Position numbers and translations under genes: made by a program. 64,000 bases of DNA from Dyella lutea (GTDB lineage Bacteria; Pseudomonadota; Gammaproteobacteria; Xanthomonadales; Rhodanobacteraceae), in NCBI RefSeq assembly GCF_024158035.1, contig NZ_JAMZEK010000003.1, positions 496,001-560,000 of the forward strand. Reading direction: 5' to 3'. Below are positions 58,598 to 64,000 of the stretch, piece by piece. The notes beneath the pieces are model-generated. The model was not told the DNA's origin. It saw only the letters and a list, made by a program, of their open reading frames with translations, and ran no database searches. The stretch's first letter is position 1. Every line of letters starts with the position of its first letter.

Positions 58598-60565
58598 ATG
58601 CGTGGTTCCACCTTCATCCTCGCCGCCGCCATCACCGCCCTGCTCGGCGGCTGTTCCCGCTCGGCTCCGGTCGACGTGCCGCCGCTGGATGCCGCAGCGC
58701 ATGCGTTCCAGTGGTCGGCCTGGGGTGGCGATGCTGGCGGCAGCCGGTTTGCGCCGCTGAGGCAGATCACCCCGGCCAACGTGGCGGCACTGCAGCCGGC
58801 GTGGACGTTCCACACCGGCGCGCTGGCCAAGGGCTGGGAGACCGAGGGAAAGCTGACCTTCGAGGCGACGCCGCTGTTCGTGGACGGCACGCTGTACTTC
58901 AGCACCGCCACCGGTGAGGTGTTTGCGCTGGATGCGGCCACCGGCACGCAGCGCTGGAAGTACGACGCGCATGTCGACGGCAGCGAGGACCGCTCCGAAC
59001 TGGCCTCGCGCGGTGTCACCTGGTGGCGCGACCCGACCGCGGCGGCCAGCAGCGCCTGCGCCACACGCATCTTCTTTGGCACCGTCGACGCGCGGCTGAT
59101 CGCACTGGATGCGGCCACCGGCCGGCCCTGCGAGGGCTTCGGCGAGCACGGCCAGCTGCAGCTCTCCGCGCACCTGCTGCGCGACTCCGACAAAGGCGAC
59201 TACGAGTTCACCTCGCCGCCGGCGGTGGACGGCGACACGCTGATCCTGGGCTCGTCCATCGGCGACAACTACTCGGCCGCCAACGCGCTGGGCGTGGTGC
59301 GCGCGTTCGATGCGCGCACCGGCGCGCTGCGCTGGCACTGGGACCCGGTGGAGCGCACCGCCGAGGCCGGCGACCCGGAGGCCAAGCCCTACCCCACCTG
59401 GGACGGCGCAGCCAATGCCTGGGGCGTGTTCTCGGTGGATCCGGCGCGGCACCTGGTGTTCATCCCCACTGGCTCGGCCAGCCCGGACCCGTACGGCGGC
59501 GAGCGCCCCGGCGACAACCGCTGGGCCAATTCGCTGGTGGCACTGGATACGGCAACCGGCAAGCTGGTGTGGGCGCGGCAGCTGATCCACCACGACGTGT
59601 GGGACTACGACCTGGCCGCGCAGCCGATGCTGGTGGACCTCAAGCGCGACGGGCAGAGCATCCCGGCGGTGATCCAGCTGACCAAGACCGGCCAGGTGTT
59701 CGTGTTCCGCCGCGACGACGGCACGCCACTGTTCGACATCACCGAGAAGCCGGTGCCGCAGGACGGTGTGCCGGGCGAGAAGCTGTCGCCGACCCAGCCG
59801 TTCTCGGCCCTGCCCTCGCTGGTGCGCAACGGTCCGGTGACGCCGGCCGACGCGCACGGTCTCACCTTCTGGGACCGCAACCGCTGCCGCGCGCTGATCG
59901 GCTCGCTGAAGAGCGAGGGCATCTTCACCCCGCCCAGCCTGCAGGGCACCATCGAGATGCCCAGCTACGCCGGCGGCGTGAACTGGGGCTCCGGCGCCTG
60001 GGACCCGGCCACGCAGACCCTGGTGACCAACGTCAACGACCTGCCGATGCAGGTGCAGTTGCTGCCGCGCGAGGAGTGGCTGCGGCAGATCAAGGCCGGC
60101 GGAGAAAAGGGCTGGGAGTACGCCCGCATGAAGCACACCCCGTACGGCATGCGCCGCCGCGTGCTGCAGTCGCCGCTGGGCGCGCCGTGCATCGCCCCGC
60201 CGTGGGGCCGGGTGGTAGCGCTGAACCTGGGCACCGGCAAGCTGGACTGGTCGATCCCACTGGGCACCGGCAAGCACAAGGCGCCGTGGCCGATCTCGAT
60301 CAAGGGCATGCCGGGCATGGGCGGGCCGCTGATGACGGCCAGCGGGCTGGTGTTCATCGCCGCCTCCACCGACGGCTACCTGCGGGCGCTGGACCGGGCC
60401 ACCGGCAAGGAGCTGTGGCGCGCCGAACTGCCCGCTCCGGGCATGGCCACGCCGATGACCTACGCGGTGGGCAACCGGCAGTACGTGGTGATCGCGGCGG
60501 GCGGGCACGGCAAGCTGGATACCGGGCGCAGCGACGCGCTGGTGGCGTTCAAGTTGCCGGAGTGA
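58598..60565 (+). CDS. PQQ-dependent glucose dehydrogenase-like lipoprotein
   Basis: The 655-residue quinoprotein has a lipoprotein signal ending LLGGCS and an eight-bladed propeller with repeated tryptophan-docking motifs (DAATGTQRWKYDAH, DARTGALRWHWDP, DTATGKLVWARQL, DRATGKELWRAEL). QLIHHDVWDYDLAAQP holds catalytic-site residues of the membrane glucose dehydrogenase group. It lacks the five N-terminal transmembrane helices of Gcd, so it is a periplasmic or outer-membrane-anchored form. Sugars or alcohols are likely substrates. Confidence 0.85.
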   Translation: MRGSTFILAAAITALLGGCSRSAPVDVPPLDAAAHAFQWSAWGGDAGGSRFAPLRQITPANVAALQPAWTFHTGALAKGWETEGKLTFEATPLFVDGTLYFSTATGEVFALDAATGTQRWKYDAHVDGSEDRSELASRGVTWWRDPTAAASSACATRIFFGTVDARLIALDAATGRPCEGFGEHGQLQLSAHLLRDSDKGDYEFTSPPAVDGDTLILGSSIGDNYSAANALGVVRAFDARTGALRWHWDPVERTAEAGDPEAKPYPTWDGAANAWGVFSVDPARHLVFIPTGSASPDPYGGERPGDNRWANSLVALDTATGKLVWARQLIHHDVWDYDLAAQPMLVDLKRDGQSIPAVIQLTKTGQVFVFRRDDGTPLFDITEKPVPQDGVPGEKLSPTQPFSALPSLVRNGPVTPADAHGLTFWDRNRCRALIGSLKSEGIFTPPSLQGTIEMPSYAGGVNWGSGAWDPATQTLVTNVNDLPMQVQLLPREEWLRQIKAGGEKGWEYARMKHTPYGMRRRVLQSPLGAPCIAPPWGRVVALNLGTGKLDWSIPLGTGKHKAPWPISIKGMPGMGGPLMTASGLVFIAASTDGYLRALDRATGKELWRAELPAPGMATPMTYAVGNRQYVVIAAGGHGKLDTGRSDALVAFKLPE

Positions 60566-60700
60566 GGGGTTCCCGAGTTGCTTTCGTCTCGCGGTCCCGG
60601 CGGAAACCGGGACGGTAGGTGGTGGGTCAGGATCGCGATCACCTCAGCGAATGGAGCAACGCTGCGGGCGATTTCACCTTGCCGCAGAGCCTCACACTTC

Positions 60701-60843
60701 CTCACCGTCATCCCAGCGGCTTTCAACAGCCGAATGGCTGGTCAAGCTGGGATCCAGTGACTTCGATGGGGGAAGAGGCGAAAGGCACTGGATGACCGGC
60801 TGCGCCGTTGTGAAGCTCCTCCGGCCTTCGCCGGGATGACGAC
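60701..60843. repeat. Interspersed inverted repeat with CGTCATCCC ends
   Basis: CCGTCATCCCAGC near 60705 and CGCCGGGATGACG near 60830 are inverted, and an inner pair ATCCAGTG/CACTGGAT (60752, 60786) adds a second hairpin. It shares the CTCACCGTCAT lead-in with the element at 46181 and is probably a small non-coding repeat element. The rest of 60566-60943 has no gene. Confidence 0.6.
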
Positions 60844-60943
60844 GTTGTGGGGCGTGGCGGCGTGGGGGCGCGGCGGCCCGGCTCGGGTTCGCGGCACCGC
60901 CGAAACCACGTAGCATTCGCGGATGCCCTTCCGGGAGCCGTGC

Positions 60944-62988
<2,045 letters not shown>

Positions 62989-62992
<4 letters not shown>

Positions 62993-63981
62993 AGTTGCGG
63001 CCGCTGAGCGCCGACCGGCCCACGAAGATGCCCGGCCGGCTGCAGCTGGCCCGGGCGGCCAAGGCGCTGCGCGCCGGCAAGCTGGTGGCCTTCCCCACCG
63101 AGACAGTCTACGGGCTGGGCGCGAACGGGCTGGATCCACAGGCGGTGGCGCGCATCTTCGAGGTGAAACGGCGGCCGCGCACCAGCCCGCTGATCCTGCA
63201 CGTGGACAGCATCGCCGCCGCGCGCGCGCTGGTGACCGAATGGCCGGATGCTGCACAACGGCTGGCCGAGGCGTTCTGGCCCGGCCCGCTCACCCTGGTG
63301 TTGCCGCGGCGCGCCGTGGTGCCGGACATCGTCACCGGCGGCGGCACCCACGTCGGCGTGCGCATGCCCAACCATCCGGTCGCACTGGCCCTGCTCTCGG
63401 CCGCCGGCGTACCGGTGGCCGCGCCCAGCGCCAATCGCTTCACCCAGATCTCGCCGACCACCGCGCAGCACGTGCGCAACGGGCTTGGCGCTGACGTGGA
63501 CGTGATCCTCGACGGCGGATCCTGCACGGTCGGGATCGAGTCCAGCGTACTGGCGCTGTACGACGCCGGGCCGGTGCTGCTCCGGCCCGGCGGCATCAGC
63601 CGCGAGGCGATCGAGGCGGTGATCGGCCAGCCGGTGGCGCTGCCCGGCCTGGCGCCGGCGAAGGGGGCGGTGCATGCCGCTCCGGGCATGCACTTCCGTC
63701 ATTACAGCCCGCGGACCATGACCCTCACCGCCCACCCGGCGATGGCGGTACCCAGCGGCACCGGTGCCCTGCTCACGCACCGGCCCGGCCATTACGAGCA
63801 TCTGCCGGTGACGCACCTGCAGGTGATGCCCGACCAGCCGGTGCCGTATGCGCAGCGCCTGTACGCGGCGCTGCACGAACTGGACGCGCATGGCTACGAC
63901 TGGATCGCGATCGACCTGCCGCCGGATACGCCGGAGTGGGCCGCGGTGCGCGACCGGCTGAAGCGCGCCATCGCGCACTGA
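62989..63981 (+). CDS. Sua5-type threonylcarbamoyl-AMP synthase
   Basis: The 330-residue enzyme forms threonylcarbamoyl-AMP for the t6A37 modification of tRNA. The YrdC domain (about 15-205) has [29 protein letters not shown], and [18 protein letters not shown]. The C-terminal Sua5 domain is joined by the [11 protein letters not shown] linker. It is the long Sua5 form rather than the short YrdC/TsaC form. It is translationally coupled to nadE. The window ends 19 bases after its stop. Confidence 0.9.
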
Positions 63982-64000
63982 CCTGCGGGGCGCCTCAGCG

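Overview
The window is high-GC chromosomal DNA from a gammaproteobacterium. Gene content and protein flavour point to the Xanthomonadales/Lysobacterales, most likely a Rhodanobacter/Dyella-type Rhodanobacteraceae. This is inferred from the H-NS and HU proteins with lysine/alanine tails, the interspersed ATTCCCGCG palindromes, the LytTR systems and the PaoABC block; no rRNA or marker gene confirms it.

Region 1 (1-9 kb) is metabolic: a partial aldehyde dehydrogenase and an acetolactate-synthase-like ThDP enzyme (minus), a VOC protein, an OsmC protein, an HU-like protein, an MFS carrier, an H-NS-like protein, and a divergent pair made of an N,N-dimethylformamidase-like enzyme and an NCS1 permease.

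Region 2 (9.2-26.7 kb) is a compact stress/low-oxygen locus: dodecin, PRPP synthase-like, alpha/beta hydrolase plus COG2187 kinase, PolX, CBS protein, flavodoxin, phosphoribosyltransferase, YqjD-like protein, a Crp/Fnr regulator, a response regulator and hybrid kinase, an alcohol dehydrogenase, two tandem-domain UspA proteins, a second-type FtsH, a ribosome hibernation factor, a baeRF-like protein and Hsp20. Eleven FNR-type boxes (TTGAY-N4-RTCAA and close variants) precede its transcription units, each 21-22 bp upstream of an xAxxxT -10 element. The encoded Crp/Fnr protein has the E-x-x-S-R reading head for such boxes but none of the FNR iron-sulfur cysteines.

Region 3 (26.8-38.1 kb) is a molybdenum block: periplasmic aldehyde oxidoreductase PaoABC, its XdhC-type maturation factor, a MocA-like cytidylyltransferase, an MFS carrier, ModABC behind a clear ModE operator, ModE, and a divergent OprO/P-type anion porin.

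Region 4 (38.3-46.1 kb) holds DUF1697, DUF4105, an SBP-GGDEF-EAL protein, a ClC channel with CBS domains, and a LytS/LytTR two-component pair.

Region 5 (46.1-58.3 kb) is an accessory, partly AT-richer mosaic: HipBA with three operators at exact 49-bp spacing, three copies of a 21-bp direct repeat, an IS110 remnant, two sets of integron-type gene cassettes with attC sites (plus strand at 50.2-51.6 kb, minus strand at 55.6-57.8 kb; no integrase in the window), and a second lytS/lytTR pair whose kinase has lost its membrane domain. One cassette carries a DUF5343 gene overlapping a TIGR02391 gene with an RNxxxH (HEPN-like) motif, the best candidate here for an undescribed defence or toxin pair.

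Region 6 (58.6-64 kb) returns to core genes: a PQQ glucose dehydrogenase-like lipoprotein, glutamine-dependent NAD synthase and Sua5-type threonylcarbamoyl-AMP synthase.
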